DNA of 64,000 bases from Inonotus obliquus (taxonomy: Eukaryota > Basidiomycota > Agaricomycetes > Hymenochaetales > Hymenochaetaceae): positions 3,844,001 through 3,908,000 of the forward strand of contig JAJHTX010000001.1 in NCBI GenBank assembly GCA_032164295.1. The letters run 5' to 3'. Within the stretch, counting starts at the first letter, position 1. Each line of letters begins with the position of its first letter. The position numbers and the translations under genes were made by a program. The notes beneath the pieces are model-generated. The model searched no databases and was not told the DNA's origin. It was given only the letters and a program-made list of their open reading frames with translations. Of the stretch, positions 38,701 to 50,556 are shown one piece after another.

Positions 38701-39881
38701 AATATACAGAACAACGGACTCATACAGTACACAAATTGTGAGTAAGTCTGCCTTTATCCACAGAGTGTACAATTGTACACGTTTTGTATTACTTTTCTAT
38801 CACTTACATTCCTTAGGGAGAGTCTCGGCATAGATGAGTCAAGTGATTTTTTGCAAAGACTAACAAAAAGAATGCCGCTCAGGGGATATCTAATCTCGAG
38901 CAACGTACTCGTCTATTGCGCAAGATCAGGGCTCGAGTTGTGGAAGCAAAGGTACTCGAGAACGCTGGTAAAAAGCAGAGCCCTCAACTTTCTGCCGATG
39001 CTACCGAGAGCCTTCCCAAAACTGACCCGGAAGTGCACTACCACATGTCCAACTCTTGCCGGTATTGGTTGAACATTTCCTCCTGGGCCGGTGAAAATTG
39101 GAAGGATCCTGCGCTTACAGTAAATATGCAACATAGATACAGTAGAGCTTTTGGCCTTCATTGTGGCCATCATTCCAGTGCAGATAGAATGCTGACAGCT
39201 TATTTCCAGGACTTCTTGCCCTCGCTGCGCTCTCACATTCTCGGACGTACTCTTCAGCGACCAGAAGACAACGGCTTTACTCCGGATGAACTCAGTAGTC
39301 TTCAAATCAAGCTCGATCGACTCTATCAGCACAAGACACTTCGAGTTAACTATACTACTTATGATCTGTGGCGAGAAATGGACTCGATAAATCCTCAAAC
39401 ACACCCTGACATAATGTTACTCTCTGATGATCTGGAATCTGGGCACCCTTACTTATATGCTCGAGTTATCGCTCTGTTTCATGCTGAAGTATCTTACCTA
39501 GAGTCTGGATTGGCTGCTACAAAACCTAGGGCAATAAATATCGCCTGGGTATGCTGGTTTGAGTTTGACTCGAATCATATTTCTGGGTTTAAAGAAAGGA
39601 GACTGCCTAGGGTGCAATTTGTTCACTATGGGAACTCTGAAGCTTTCGGATTCATCGACCTGGACTTGGTTCTTCATTCTGCTCATCTGATACCCGGTTT
39701 CTCTCAAGGACAAACTAGGGATCTCCTACCTCCCTCTCTTGCACGAAAACCCTTGAGTAAACGACAAGAAGATTATTTATTTTACTATGTGAACATGTGA
39801 GTAAATAATTTTTGAGTACTTCTCATTTATTATTGCATTAATGCGCTGCAGATTCGTTGAAATCAGTCATAAAAATATATG
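35779..39881 (+). pseudogene. Plavaka-type transposase, decayed
   Basis: Transposase of Plavaka elements (CACTA-related DNA transposons of Agaricomycetes). It starts with a C2H2 finger (MGKRYTCEFCGEGFDLSRGL, then VHQGKCK). It continues with RVHWVYPDKPVNDPD, YAPFKNAMTFFLTEW, IMLYSDSTHLSNF, LWPLYLFLGSQSK, LFPKILIYSADYPE, YPCPECTIHR, GFNFFDMFVPDVLHEFELGV, VPTYGRCTIRHFSTN and VNYTTYDLWREMDSINPQTH, then ends near VNIFVEISHKNI. Two in-frame TGA codons break it: 37025-37027 (before MLPAEN) and 37734-37736 (before HTVDLARK). Both are at places where family members carry other residues, and CGA-to-TGA explains both. No terminal inverted repeats were located. Confidence 0.85.
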
Positions 39882-39900
39882 ACACCTGCACAAAAGTCTC

Positions 39901-40125
39901 TTGGGCGATGTTTTAGACAATGCGACTATTGAGCAGGAGGAAGACGAACCACTTGATTTCAACTTCGAAGCAGGTGCTGAAATTGAAGATGAGGATGTGG
40001 AAGAAGACAAAGATGAAGATGAGGATGTGGAAGAATTGATTGAAGATAACGACAAAGCCGAAACATCACTCGTAAGGGACGAAGATGAAGGTGTATCTGA
40101 CACCGAGGAATATGCAGAACTATAG
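39901..40125 (+). other. acidic C-terminal frame after the Plavaka transposase
   Basis: A 74-codon frame rich in Glu and Asp (EEDEPLDFNFEAG, VEEDKDEDEDVEE). Plavaka transposases often end in such an acidic tail, so this is probably their last exon cut off by the stop at 39879-39881, not a separate gene. Confidence 0.5.
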
Positions 40126-40663
40126 TTTGTACTAGGCCCTGGGTTCTTCAACGTCGTGTTGCAAAAAGATGACAGGATTCTATCTGCGGTCAATCGATAC
40201 AACTCAGACATGCAGTATCTAACTGTTGCATATATCGAAGAATAAAATCTGTTGGCATACATATTAGGAAAAAATCTTACTTATTTATCCGGTATATGCT
40301 ATGAATCACTCTTTTCATTTGACTAGCATTATGTTTGATGACTTCTTGAAATCTGAAACTCGTATACTGGGCTTCTTAGACATCTGATATACTTATTTTG
40401 CAAATAAACTGGCTTTATCACCATTTTCACATGTATATTTTGTTGCCATCATCGTCAGATATGTATGATAAGACATACCAATGGCTTCCCAGATGTGTAG
40501 ATTCACGCGCAAATAGCTATTGTTGGCTTGGAGCACACAATCTCACTTGTATTATGCACATACCCTAATATAGCGCTTATATTACACTTATAGTCTGATG
40601 TAAAACATGCTTACTAAGTATGATGACTAACACACATCTTATAAGTTATGTAGTGTAAAATCT
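40126..40663. other. spacer between Plavaka-type region and the nested element
   Basis: AT-rich, with no reading frame of note. Any right end of the Plavaka-type element should lie here but was not recognised. Confidence 0.4.
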
Positions 40664-40694
40664 TATAAGGTTGGCGAAAGTTAAACTCAACTAG
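40664..40694 (+). repeat. left terminal inverted repeat
   Basis: Starts TATAAGGTTGGCGAAAG and runs to ACTAG. It pairs with 58926-58956 in inverse orientation, 30 of 31 positions equal. Confidence 0.9.
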
Positions 40695-41899
40695 CCTGTC
40701 ACATCACGGTCACAGGACCCTGAACCCTAGGGTTACTCCCAATTAGGAAGGACCCTGTGTCGAAAATGCGACCTTGAGATTTGAAAAGAGTGGCTTAGTT
40801 GGTTATTATCTGTGAGACTCTACAATATACAAGTATTTTAAATTTTATTAATAAACAGATCATCCCAAATCCTCTCTAGAAGCACTCTATGGCTGTGATA
40901 CCTTTTATTTGCCCAATGAGCCTGCTTTCCATTCAGTCCTTTTCTGTAGCAGTCCATAAAACGTGCTGATCGATTTGCATACCTAATTTGGCATATGAGC
41001 TTTAGGATGATCAGAATTACATAAAGGACTTACTTTCGAATCAACTCTATTGAAGTAGAATCCAAACAAATCTTTATATTTCCTTCCATTTCATCTTCAT
41101 TTGATGGCCGAGGCATCATTCAATAATAGTACTTTGCACAACCCCAGCATTGTTCAATGAAGTTTAACTCACAGTGAAACTTTGGGTAAAAAATAGCATA
41201 GTGACCACGTGATTCGATGAGTTCCTCAAGAGCAGATTTCTGTGCACGAAAATCAGGCTCATTGAATAAAATTCGCCGAAGGCAGCATTGAGCATCTGGT
41301 CTCATATTTGAGCATTTGAATTTTGGGCACTCAGCTAGAAGCCCTTAAACACAATATCCCCGCTCTTGAAGAATTAATTCCATCCCCTTAAATCTCCCAT
41401 CTGAAAGATAGAAGTTTTGTGCCACTCCATTTGGTAGTTGTTCAGGCCACATACCTGGTGCTGGTGGTGCCTTCTGACTTTTCCAATAGCCAGTTCATTT
41501 GGGCATAAATCGGGTGAGTTGTAGCATTATCAAATGCAAACAGTGCTGTACATCCAGAAAATCTTTTCTCGAAAATGTCGATAGCATTTTTTACTTGATT
41601 AATAAGGTCCTTATGCTGAAAATAACCATCCCTGTTTTTTCCAGCTTTAAAGAAGACACGCGCTTGTCGAGTGCTAAGAATTTCCTATGAGAAGTGCACA
41701 GTGAGAAATCAAGTGACTTACCCATCAGTAGACTTAAGCCATCCCGCTTCCGGTGTACAGAAATCTGACACCATGATTGATGCTCCCTTCCCTTTCACTC
41801 GCGGCTCTGCACTTTGGGTCTTGTGTACCCAAACCCTCCTCCTCTGGTCATTGGCATAGAATGTCGACTCATCGTGCGTGACAAGGATGAGTCTGCGAG

Positions 41900-42800
41900 T
41901 GGACGGTGATGTATAGTCTTGCCTGTGAGTGTTTTCATGCTGACTGATGGATGTATTGTCTTTCCAGTGAGCATCTTTATTGATGCCATCGTCTCTGTCC
42001 ACCACCGTGTCTGCCCGCGCCATGTCTTGCCAGTAAGGGTCTTCCCTGTCCACCACCACATCCGTCAGCACCCAGTCTTGCCCGTGAGTGTTTTCACGGC
42101 CAGCAGAAGTGTCCATAGAGGTTACAAATCGCCTATAGTCTTGCCAGTGAGGGTCTTCCCAGTGGGCGTCTCCTCCATTCGTGGATGTATTTGCTGAAGT
42201 CAAGTCTTTCCAGTGAGGGTCTTCACGACGATTGGCGGGATTGTCCTCAGAGGTGAAAGACTGCTGATTGTCTTTCTGGTGAGTGTCTTCTCTGTTCGCA
42301 GGCATGTCTTTCCAGTGAGGGTCTTTACGACAGCTGACAGGATCGACCTCAGAGGCAATTGACTGGCGATTGTCTTTCCAGTGAGGGTCTTCATGGCGAG
42401 CAATGGGATCGTTCAGAGAGGTGATGAGCTGCATATGGTCTTGCCAGTGAGGGACTCTCTGGTAAGTGTGTCCTCTGTTCGTGGTCATATCCGCTGACGT
42501 CGAGTCTTTCCAGTGAGGGTCTTCATGAAGGCTGACAGGATCGATCTCAGAGGCAATCAACCAGCAATTGTCTTTCCGGTGAGTGTCCTCTCCGTTTGTG
42601 GGTGTGTCTTTCCAGTGAGGGTCTTCATGATGGCTGACAGGATCGACCTTAGAGGTGACGATCCATGTATGGTCTTGCCAGTGAGAGTATTCACGACGAG
42701 GGATGGGATAGATCTCAGAGGCGACTGTATTGTCTTTCCAGTGAGTGTCTGCTCTGCTCGCAGGCGTACACATTGAGTCTTGCCAGTAAGGGTCTTCCAT
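41900..42800 (-). repeat. HW(K/Q)D repeat array in the DDE transposase
   Basis: About 17 units of the type DPHWKD, THWKD, PHWQD or THQKD, mostly 22 codons apart with some 12-codon half steps (starts near 42139, 42205, 42307, 42373, 42439, 42505, 42607, 42673). The plus strand shows the unit as gtctttccagtgagggtctt. It sits between the DNA-binding half and the DDE core, a part that is short in other family members as I recall them. Read one base over, the unit gives KTLTGKT. Confidence 0.85.
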
Positions 42801-43539
42801 TTCATTTGCAAGTGTGGTGTCTGATGGGTCCCGCATCCGTTGCTCAAACTGCGCAAATAGTGGGAGAAAGATGTTCTGTCGATAGCGGACCACATCCTCT
42901 CTCTCGTGCCCATCAACGTACATCCCATTTGGTGCCCTACCAAAACAAAACTCCATGGCATTCATCCAGGTCTGTGCCGTGTGCAATGAGATAGGCTGAC
43001 TTCGCCCAAGCCGTCCTAGGACCCCCGGGTTGTTCAGATAGTCCAGAACATCTTGAGATAAGAAGTATTTTTTGTTCTGACTTTGCAGGTGAGCATGTAT
43101 CTCACTAACAAAGTCCTCGTCGTGAATAATTGACCATTTCCACCTTCCGTACAAGTTTATAGGCAGGACCTTTAGGTTTTCGAGGTTTTCCCGGACCCAT
43201 TTGCACAGCAAACGAGCTAAATGTGCACCACGCCCAGCACTGATAGATGCAGCCATCACTGATGCCTCAGTCTAGCTGTATAAATGTTCTGTATACAGGT
43301 GCAGAAAGATGAGCATAGCTGTCACTCGGGTTCGAAACAACAAATCAAGATTTTTATCCTCCGAAATGCACTTAAACCTCCATTTTGCGTCATCGAGGGC
43401 AGGGTCCTTCTTGTCTGGGGCACAGAACCATAAGCTTGATGGCCTGATTTGTTGAGTTGTTGGCTGGGGTATGGCTAGGCTTCGGTGATGGTGGGTTATT
43501 GTTGGATGTAGTGGTGCATCCTCTTCCGCTTCTGCTTCC

Positions 43540-43640
43540 GCCACCTCTTCCTCTTCCTCTTCCTCTTCCTCTTCCTCTTCCTCTTCCTCTTCTGCCACCT
43601 CTTCCTCCTCTTTCTCCTCTTCCTCTTCCAATGTACGTTT
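43540..43640 (-). repeat. poly-Glu coding microsatellite
   Basis: Tandem cttcct on the plus strand encodes a run of Glu broken by Val-Ala-Glu in the transposase N-terminal half. A slippage-prone hexanucleotide repeat. Confidence 0.85.
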
Positions 43641-44359
43641 GCCCTTATGCAAGTCGAGAGTTACATTGACATTTTGACAATTCAGATGAGCTGGCACTGG
43701 AATAGGGCGAGCATCATCTGTAGAGGGGGGTAGACTGGTTATGACCATTTGTAAATGCGCCTCATTTGTCTGACTTTTGAAAGCAGTACCGTCCTGCTGG
43801 AGAGAGCTGGCAAATGCATTGCATGTTATTGGTCCGACATGAAAACTTTTTGTTGGTCCAATGTATGATATCCATTCGTAATTGCGCCGAGACTGTATAG
43901 TGCTGATGTTGGTGTTAATGCTGGTGTTGGTGCTAGTAGCAGGAGGTCTTGTGCATATGCGCTTTGCTGGAAAGAATTTTCGTATGTCTAGATACCCTTT
44001 ACTTTGCAATGCTGTCTCCTGTTGTGCTGCCTTCTTCTTTTGGGTGATAAGAGTGGTCCTAGGTAGTTGGCTGGTGAGTCTAATCTTCTTATATTTGAAA
44101 GGGCGACTTTGTTTGTTTATTGAAGTTAACCATTGCTCTAGACTCAATGATAAAACCACAAAAAATGAACTTGTGGCTGAAGCACTGATGACCCTCTCTT
44201 GATCAAGGTCCACAGAATCATTGCTATCATCTGATTCAATGCTAATTACAGAGCAGGTCTCCTCAGAGTTAGCTGTATAGGCTGACTCTGAGTCTGACCC
44301 ATCTGAAATTATATGCAGCTCCAGCACACCAACATTCTTCAAAGTAATAAGTCCCCTTA

Positions 44360-45100
44360 GGTCCTGGCTAGGACGCTAAACTGGCCGGCCACCACGCGTC
44401 CGCCTGCACACTACACCGAATGGGCCGAGGATAGAAACCTCGGACCCCTTGCGGACTGGCTGAAGGAAACCACACCTTTCTTCATCACGGACCGAGCCTC
44501 CGCCGAGGCCATAGCCTCGGCGTACGTGCGGATGGAAGAAGAGGGCCTGGACACTCGCGACGACCACATAGACTTAGGGATCGCACGCAACTACGCTCAA
44601 GAGGAACTGGGACCAGAGGCGGAGACGCCTCTGGAATGGGCACGGCAACTCACAAGGTCAGATTCTTAATTGTTTATGACTCGGTTATGTTTCCCTCCCC
44701 CCCGTTAATACTATCCCCTCCACACTCCTATCTTACCTGTTTCCCTTATTTTCTTAATCTCCAATTTTCTTCTAAGTCGTATGTTTATATGATTATGACC
44801 GGCCCTAAACAAACTTTTCCGAAACGGGCAATTTTTCGTAAATAACTTTATTAGGCTTATCTAAGTCTACAGTATATACATTCAAAAATAGTTTCTGTTA
44901 TTCCTTCTAATTCCCCTACCTCCCCAGTGTCGCGCCCTTTAGTCCTTTCTTTAGAGCACCATACTACTACCTTTTTCTCTGCTTTTCTTACTTCACCACT
45001 CTTAGAGTTCACACCACCACGTAGATTTTGTCTGCCGCGCACTTGTAACTAGAATTACTGACGCGCGTAATAAATACATTTAAAAAAAAAAAAAAAAAAA
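44360..45100 (+). mobile_element. 5'-truncated poly(A) retroelement (LINE-type 3' end)
   Basis: Flanked by a perfect 13-bp duplication ataagtcccctta (44347-44359 and 45101-45113) and ending in 19 A residues (45082-45100). The frame from about 44370 reads PPAHYTEWAEDRNLGPLADW to a stop near 44669, fitting the C-terminus of an element protein; about 430 bp of 3' UTR follow. It lies inside intron 1 of the DDE transposase, so the splice sites on both sides survive. It is unlike the tandem retrotransposons farther right. Confidence 0.9.
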
Positions 45101-45582
45101 ATAAGTCCCCTTATTAAATAGTTATTTATTTGTAATATACTTACATGATTTGGTGTTTTCTTCAGTCTGGCTATCCAATTTTGCTTCTTCTTTGAGATAG
45201 GAGGCATTGAAGAAGAAGGGGAGGGTGATTGTTATATGTTCTGTCTCTATCTCATAACCATGTCTTAGTCATAACCATGTTATGTAATTACCTTTTTTGG
45301 AAGTTATTAGTCATAAGTTTGTATTGGTCAGTGCTTAGTCATCTGTCGAAATTTGCGGTCAGAAAATTAAAAAATTTGGGAAATACCTGTAAATGCATTT
45401 TTTTTTAGCTTTTTTGCACACATTACATATTCTTGGAACTGGTCTACCAGAATTCCATATTTTGAAAGAATAAAAGCACAGAAATATACAGAAATACATT
45501 CTCTATAAATCTGTGCTGGCCAATTTCAAGTTGATTTGATGTTGAGGGAGGAGTTCCGATTATGTTGTATTGAGACTGAATG

Positions 45583-45593
45583 TGCCATATCAG
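45583..45593. repeat. target-site copy 1 (left of retrotransposon B)
   Basis: tgccatatcag; the same site recurs at 52808-52818 and, as gccatatcag, at 58884-58893. These mark the outer limits and the junction of the two tandem retrotransposons. Confidence 0.85.
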
Positions 45594-45661
45594 TAACAAA
45601 TTTCATTTGTGTAAATAATAATGGCTTGTGGCCATGTACATGTACCCGGGCGTGAGCGCTG

Positions 45662-46660
45662 AATGTGTGAGAACGTGGCCGGTATCAGAAGTACCGGATG
45701 AGGGGGGTACGATTTAGGTGCGTTGGGAGGGCCGGTACGTGGCGGTACTAAGTCGTACTGTCACAGACAAGTCGTCAAGAGAGATAGTAGGGCCTGGCTG
45801 GATTGATGAGTACAGGGGCTCTAGGTGACCGCTCGAGAGACGAGGTATCAGGAGACGATCGATACCGAGTCGAATCCGTCGATACCGAGTCGTCTGTTGT
45901 CCGGTATCACGGTAGAGAGAACGAAGCAGTAGAGAAGACGGGCAGAGGGGATGTTTCTAATAGGACTAGTTGTGAGACGAGATGCGAGGACGACGAAGAC
46001 GATATCGATGACTACCGGTATCGATACCGGCGACTACAAGACGAGACGAACGAATGGGGACTTGAACGAGATGAGCAAAACCTGGACCTTCACTCTGGAA
46101 GTTCCTCTCAGATTAGCTGGTTTGCTACAGTAGAACATGCAGGCTATAAATACCATAATACCGTAGCCATTCAAGATACCAAATGGGGAGTTTTACAAGT
46201 CGAATCATACCACAATCCGGTACAAGAAGGGGAACATAAGATCGAAATGAATGTAAAAATATAACCAGGGGAAACATAAGACGATGAATGAATAAGAAGT
46301 TTTATCAGGGGGTAGCTAAGAATAGGGTGGGACGAGACAAGAACCTAATGAAAACTCACGACGAGTGATACCGAGGTAGGGCGGCGGTACCGACGTCGAC
46401 CAGCGCTAAAATAAGGACGTGTCTTAAGCTACCGCATGGGCGCTCCTGGCGATGTCCCTGTCGTCTCCTTCTCTGGAGAAGCACGTCATCCTGATTTACC
46501 TTTGTTCCGGTATCATGATCCATGCGGCGTCAGTCTGGGCATCTACCGATCGATCGGACGGCGTGCTCCGATGTTGACGTGTTGGTACAACCCAACCTTG
46601 GCAATGGAGTACTCTATCGCTCGGTACCAATCAGTACGCTGGGATTGTCCCTGGGCATCA
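45662..46660. other. TACCG-rich block replacing the 3' part of retrotransposon B
   Basis: Copy B follows copy A to agcgct at 45661, then resumes near 46660 upstream of the matching RT segment; about 1.6 kb of element is missing and 1.0 kb of other DNA is present. The block is full of gataccg / cggtatc / ggtaccg motifs. A 153-codon plus-strand frame (45803-46264) has no known motif. Perhaps the remains of another mobile element with a deletion. Confidence 0.6.
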
Positions 46661-48303
46661 ATGAGATCGCTCGAGCCCCCCCCTCTCCCCTTAGCGATCC
46701 CCTTGATTGATGCTGCATCTATATGCAGCCCAATGCCTGTCAACACCTCGTCCACCCTCCTTAGGCCGTCTTGGGCTGCACGCAGTATGTCGTATGCATT
46801 CCTCCCCTTCGTAAGCAGCAAGCCGTTGTCCATGTAGAAGAACAACCTCTGGTCCAAGTGTCGTATCGCTAGATTTGCCGCTATATTCGCCAAGACTGGC
46901 GACATTGGCGAACCTTGGGGAACTCCCACGTTAGCCTTCATGAACCACTGAGATCGCTGGCCATTGAAAGAGAAGGCGATGGATCTATCTTCCATGAAGT
47001 GCTGTATCGTGTTGTTCCATGTTCGCAGAACTCCCAGTTCGTCCAAGCTGTGTTGCAAAACCTCCGGTCGGACGTTGTCAAAGAAACCTTGTACATCAAA
47101 ACCGACCATTGTATACGTGTCTTCCTCCCCCAAAGACGCTTCTAGGAGAGCGTGCCAAGCTGTCATGACCGATGCACCCCTTCTGCCTCCAAACTGCCGC
47201 TTATCAAACAATGGGTTTTGGTGAAGCAGCTCTTGTAGACGAGCCGCAATAATCCTTTCGAAGAGTTTCGCCAGGACTTCCTCCACGCAGATAGGCCGGT
47301 ATGCCCTTGGCATGTCAAGTGGGTATGGTTTAGGTTTGCAAACCATTGCCACGACCAACTTCTTGAATTCGCTTGGATAGAACTCCATGTGCAGTATCCC
47401 GTTGAACAAACACGTAAAACAGTCGACATGACGTCGAACCACCCTGCCCAGCACTTGGTATGTCATACCTGAAGGACCTGGAGCACTATTGGCTGGCATC
47501 CCTCCCAGAGCAATTAAGACCTTGCTCTCGGTGATATTCCTCTGTGTTCCTAGCGAGTGCAGGTGAACCGCCGTCAGATGATCTCGTCTTTCCGGGAAAT
47601 AATGTCGCCGGAACGCGTGGGCAATTTCGATGTGTCTGACCGCTCGGAAGGGTGTTGTCAGGGACGGTATGTTGACCTTCCTTTGTGGCAGACCCACTCT
47701 GTGATACGACCACGGGGATGCGTTACCTGCCTCTTCCCGCCGTCTGCAGAACCACCTCTCTCTCCTCTCTCGTAACCAGTACAGGAGGTCTGGAGCGCCT
47801 TCCCTCACCTGCCGGTCACACTTCTCGTCCCACCATCATTCCTTCTTTTGCGACGTGGTCTCGTAAACCAGAGCCCTCATGGCCTGTTTGGCGCTTATCC
47901 AGAAACGCGACACCCACGAAGCCACTGCTTCCTCATCTTCGAAACCTTGGAGCCAGAAAGCTGCCGGCACCATGTACTCCAGTTCAGCTGCCCAAACCTC
48001 CGCTTTATCATTGGGGATGCCCATCCGGACCAGACTCGCCCGGTTGAACCAGCCAGAGAAGTCCGCAAGCATGACCTTGTGCTGTCCGAGAACGCCAGTG
48101 TTTCTTATGGTGCGCCACGATTGTCGAAGATCCGGCAACGTGTTTGGTGTGCAAAACATGACGTCCGGGTGAGTTCCCCTCCCAGCCCGAACTCCATGGC
48201 ATGTGATCGCGCTCGGATCATCAGCACACACTATGTCCAGGGAGTCTTCTAGCCACTCCTTGAAGAATTGTGATCGCGCCAGGTGACCCGTGTTCCGTGG
48301 CGC

Positions 48304-50064
48304 TGTTGTGCTGGGATGGTATTGGCTGTTGAATAACCAAGTACACTCCCACTGAGTCAACCGGTCTAATTATCTAGGCGGGTAGTCTTCCCAGTTGTTC
48401 GTTGAAGCTATGGGCAACTTGTTGTAGTTGGAGGGTTGAGGGACTCGAGTTCGAGTAGAGATGTAGAGTGAGTGAGAGATGAGTCTTTATCCAATTCTCT
48501 TGAAAGCGAGTGATAGGTCACAGTGGGTGAGGAGCAATTAAATTGTCCACACCGAGGTAGGCAATGACAAACTATGCAAAATAGATGTCAATGTCTAGAG
48601 GGACACACACATTCGAAGTCTCAAGTTATCAGATATTGACTTTGAGAGGGGTTTATCACCAATGTCCAATTGGAACAGAGGCAATTCAATACCTTTGACT
48701 AGTACCAAACTAGTCCTTGAGCAATGCAGTTACCCAGTCTTGAGCTGTGGTCAACTGTATGCGACGAAACCTTGACTTGACTTGACTTGCAAATAGTGTG
48801 ACAAGGGGTCACAGAGTGATGTGAGCTTGTCTTGTTCTGGGGGGAACTTGTACTGAGTTAGTTCTATGGGGAGTTAATTCTATGGGAAGTTAATTCTATG
48901 CTCCTCTGGGGGGCTACATGCTGGTCCTTAAATACTAATTCCAAGACCAATTTACATAATCCACAGCATAAGCTAAAAATAGATCTGCATCAACCACATC
49001 ATCAAAATTTGATTTCTCCTTCCAAAGCTATGCATCAAATACTCCAAATCAAGTGATATGTATCAATGCATCAATGAGTTATTTGATGAATGATGCGCAT
49101 CAATGAATTACTTGATGAATGATGTGCATCAATGCATGACTTGATCAATGCTGTGCATCAATGAATTACTTGATAGATGCTGTGCATCAATGAGTTATTT
49201 GATGAATGATGCGCATCAATGAGTTACTTGATGAATGATGTGCCATCAATGAGTCAATTGATGAGTCCAGAATATGGTTCAAGGTGATGACCTGATCAAT
49301 GATCTAATCGATGACTTGATGAATGACCTAATGGATGAGATAATCGATGACCTGATGGATGAGATAATTGATTACTTGATGGATGATATAATCGATGACC
49401 TGATGAATGATATAATCAATTACCCGATTTGGGCTTATTTGGTTTTTGGTATCTGGACTGTGGTCTTTGGTTTTTCCAGAGCGATGGATCGGATGGCTTC
49501 TCAGATAAGACCGAATGAATGGTGCAACCGGTGGTACTTGAACCTTCATTTCTGCTTCTAGAGCGTGACCATATAAAGAATGGTTTGTTTATCTATCACC
49601 GCTTGAGTTCCTTTTCTGCAATTCTTTGTTCTAATGCCACCTTCACAACTTCGTGCACGACTTCACCATCTGCTCTGCCATGCTTCTGAACTTCTCAGGC
49701 TGGCTTTTGTGTATTGTCGCGCTTCCTCTAATCCGATTCAGTGAGTTACTTTCTCGACACTTTGCGATCTTTATGCTTAATAGCACGAAGAGTATTTGTG
49801 GAGACGACTATAATAATCAAGGAGGAGTAGGTCGAGTGGGTACCGGTGCTTGTTACTAGACGAGTTGTGCTCAATGCTTGATAGTAAGCTTGGCACTTTC
49901 CATCGGCTTTCGATTTACTAACTTGTGTGCAGAATTACGAGTTACTGCGACGTCCAATATTTCTTGTTTATCCTTTCTGATGTCCTGCTATGTTCTTGCT
50001 TCCGATAGTGTAAAGCGTGCCAATATTACGATTGTTTATGTCCAGGCAATATCCTGGCCTGACA
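48304..50064. mobile_element. 1.76 kb insertion in the endonuclease region of retrotransposon B
   Basis: Alignment with the same region of copy A (56140-56200) shows foreign DNA starting TGTTGTGCTGGGATGG and ending CCTGGCCTGACA. TG...CA ends would suit a solo LTR, but no exact target duplication was found (ggcgc versus gcgtg). No internal gene is known; it contains the minisatellite at 49040-49430. Confidence 0.65.
49040..49430 (+). repeat. tgatgaatgatg minisatellite
   Basis: Irregular tandem copies of tgatgaatgatgcgcatcaa (steps of about 30 bp), passing into gatgacctgatgaatgat-like units. The resulting Asp/Ile/Leu-rich 95-codon frame (49274-49561) is a product of the repeat, not a gene. Confidence 0.8.
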
Positions 50065-50556
50065 GCGTGGGGCGATCCGACCATCGTCCCCCAGTGTTTA
50101 CATCCGCCCTGATGACAGTATGAGCTGGGAAACCCTGTCGAAAGCGCCCAACCGTTGCATTCCATGTGGAGTCATGTGTAGCGTGAGGATAGTATACCGA
50201 GAAGACGTGAATATCGCCCTCGTCCAGATGAAGTTCGACGTGAACCATGGTAGATGGCGGTACGTCTATATGCTGAGACCATCGAATGCCGTTAGGGACA
50301 GCTATTGCTACCAATGGGTCGGCTCCCAATGCCGTGATGATCGTATGGCCACCAAACAGCGGTGCTCCCTTATCTACCACCTCACGTTCTCCTATGTCAC
50401 GCGCCAATCCCACTGTAGAGAAAGGAACCTCCTGGATGCTCCAGACATCCAAATCCCAGGCTGACAGAGCCTGCTGTTGTAACTTGTGTTGAGCCATAAA
50501 TAAAGCCAGACGCGAACGGCCAGCGTTATAAGAAATAAACTTGAGTTCACCCTTCA

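Larger units (their letters stand above)
40838..45207 (-). pseudogene. DDE transposase, decayed
   Basis: The start is MPPISKKKQNWIARLKKTPN (45207), with donor GTAAGT next; intron 1 now contains a retroelement fragment. Exon 2 reads NVGVLELHIISDGSDSES and a long Glu tract, then NAMEFCFGRAPNGMYVDGHE, a repeat array, and the DDE core. The three acidic residues are all present: VTHDESTFY (41880), FDNATTH (about 41520) and FHCELNFIEQCWG (41145). It ends RSARFMDCYRKGLNGKQAHW, stop 40838-40840. Lesions: TAG 43272-43274 between two frames that are otherwise in register, TAA 41345-41347, TGA 41120-41122, and a frameshift near 41475. The family is a common agaricomycete DDE group, probably Tc1/mariner-like; this is from memory. 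Confidence 0.82.

Noticed and set aside
41900..42800. Repeat array as CRISPR
   Set aside because: The repeats are coding, diverged and in register with a transposase frame in a eukaryotic genome; spacers are themselves repeated.
42513..42994. Frames on both strands within the repeat array, including KTLTGKT-rich ones, as a real ubiquitin-like protein
   Set aside because: The 513-codon DDE frame is continuous with conserved transposase parts on both sides; the others are short and follow only from the repeat.
46436..46837. 133-codon plus-strand frame
   Set aside because: Most of it is the antisense of the retrotransposon B reverse transcriptase and of the TACCG-rich block.
49274..49561. 95-codon Asp/Ile-rich protein
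   Set aside because: Entirely the product of the tgatgaatgatg minisatellite.
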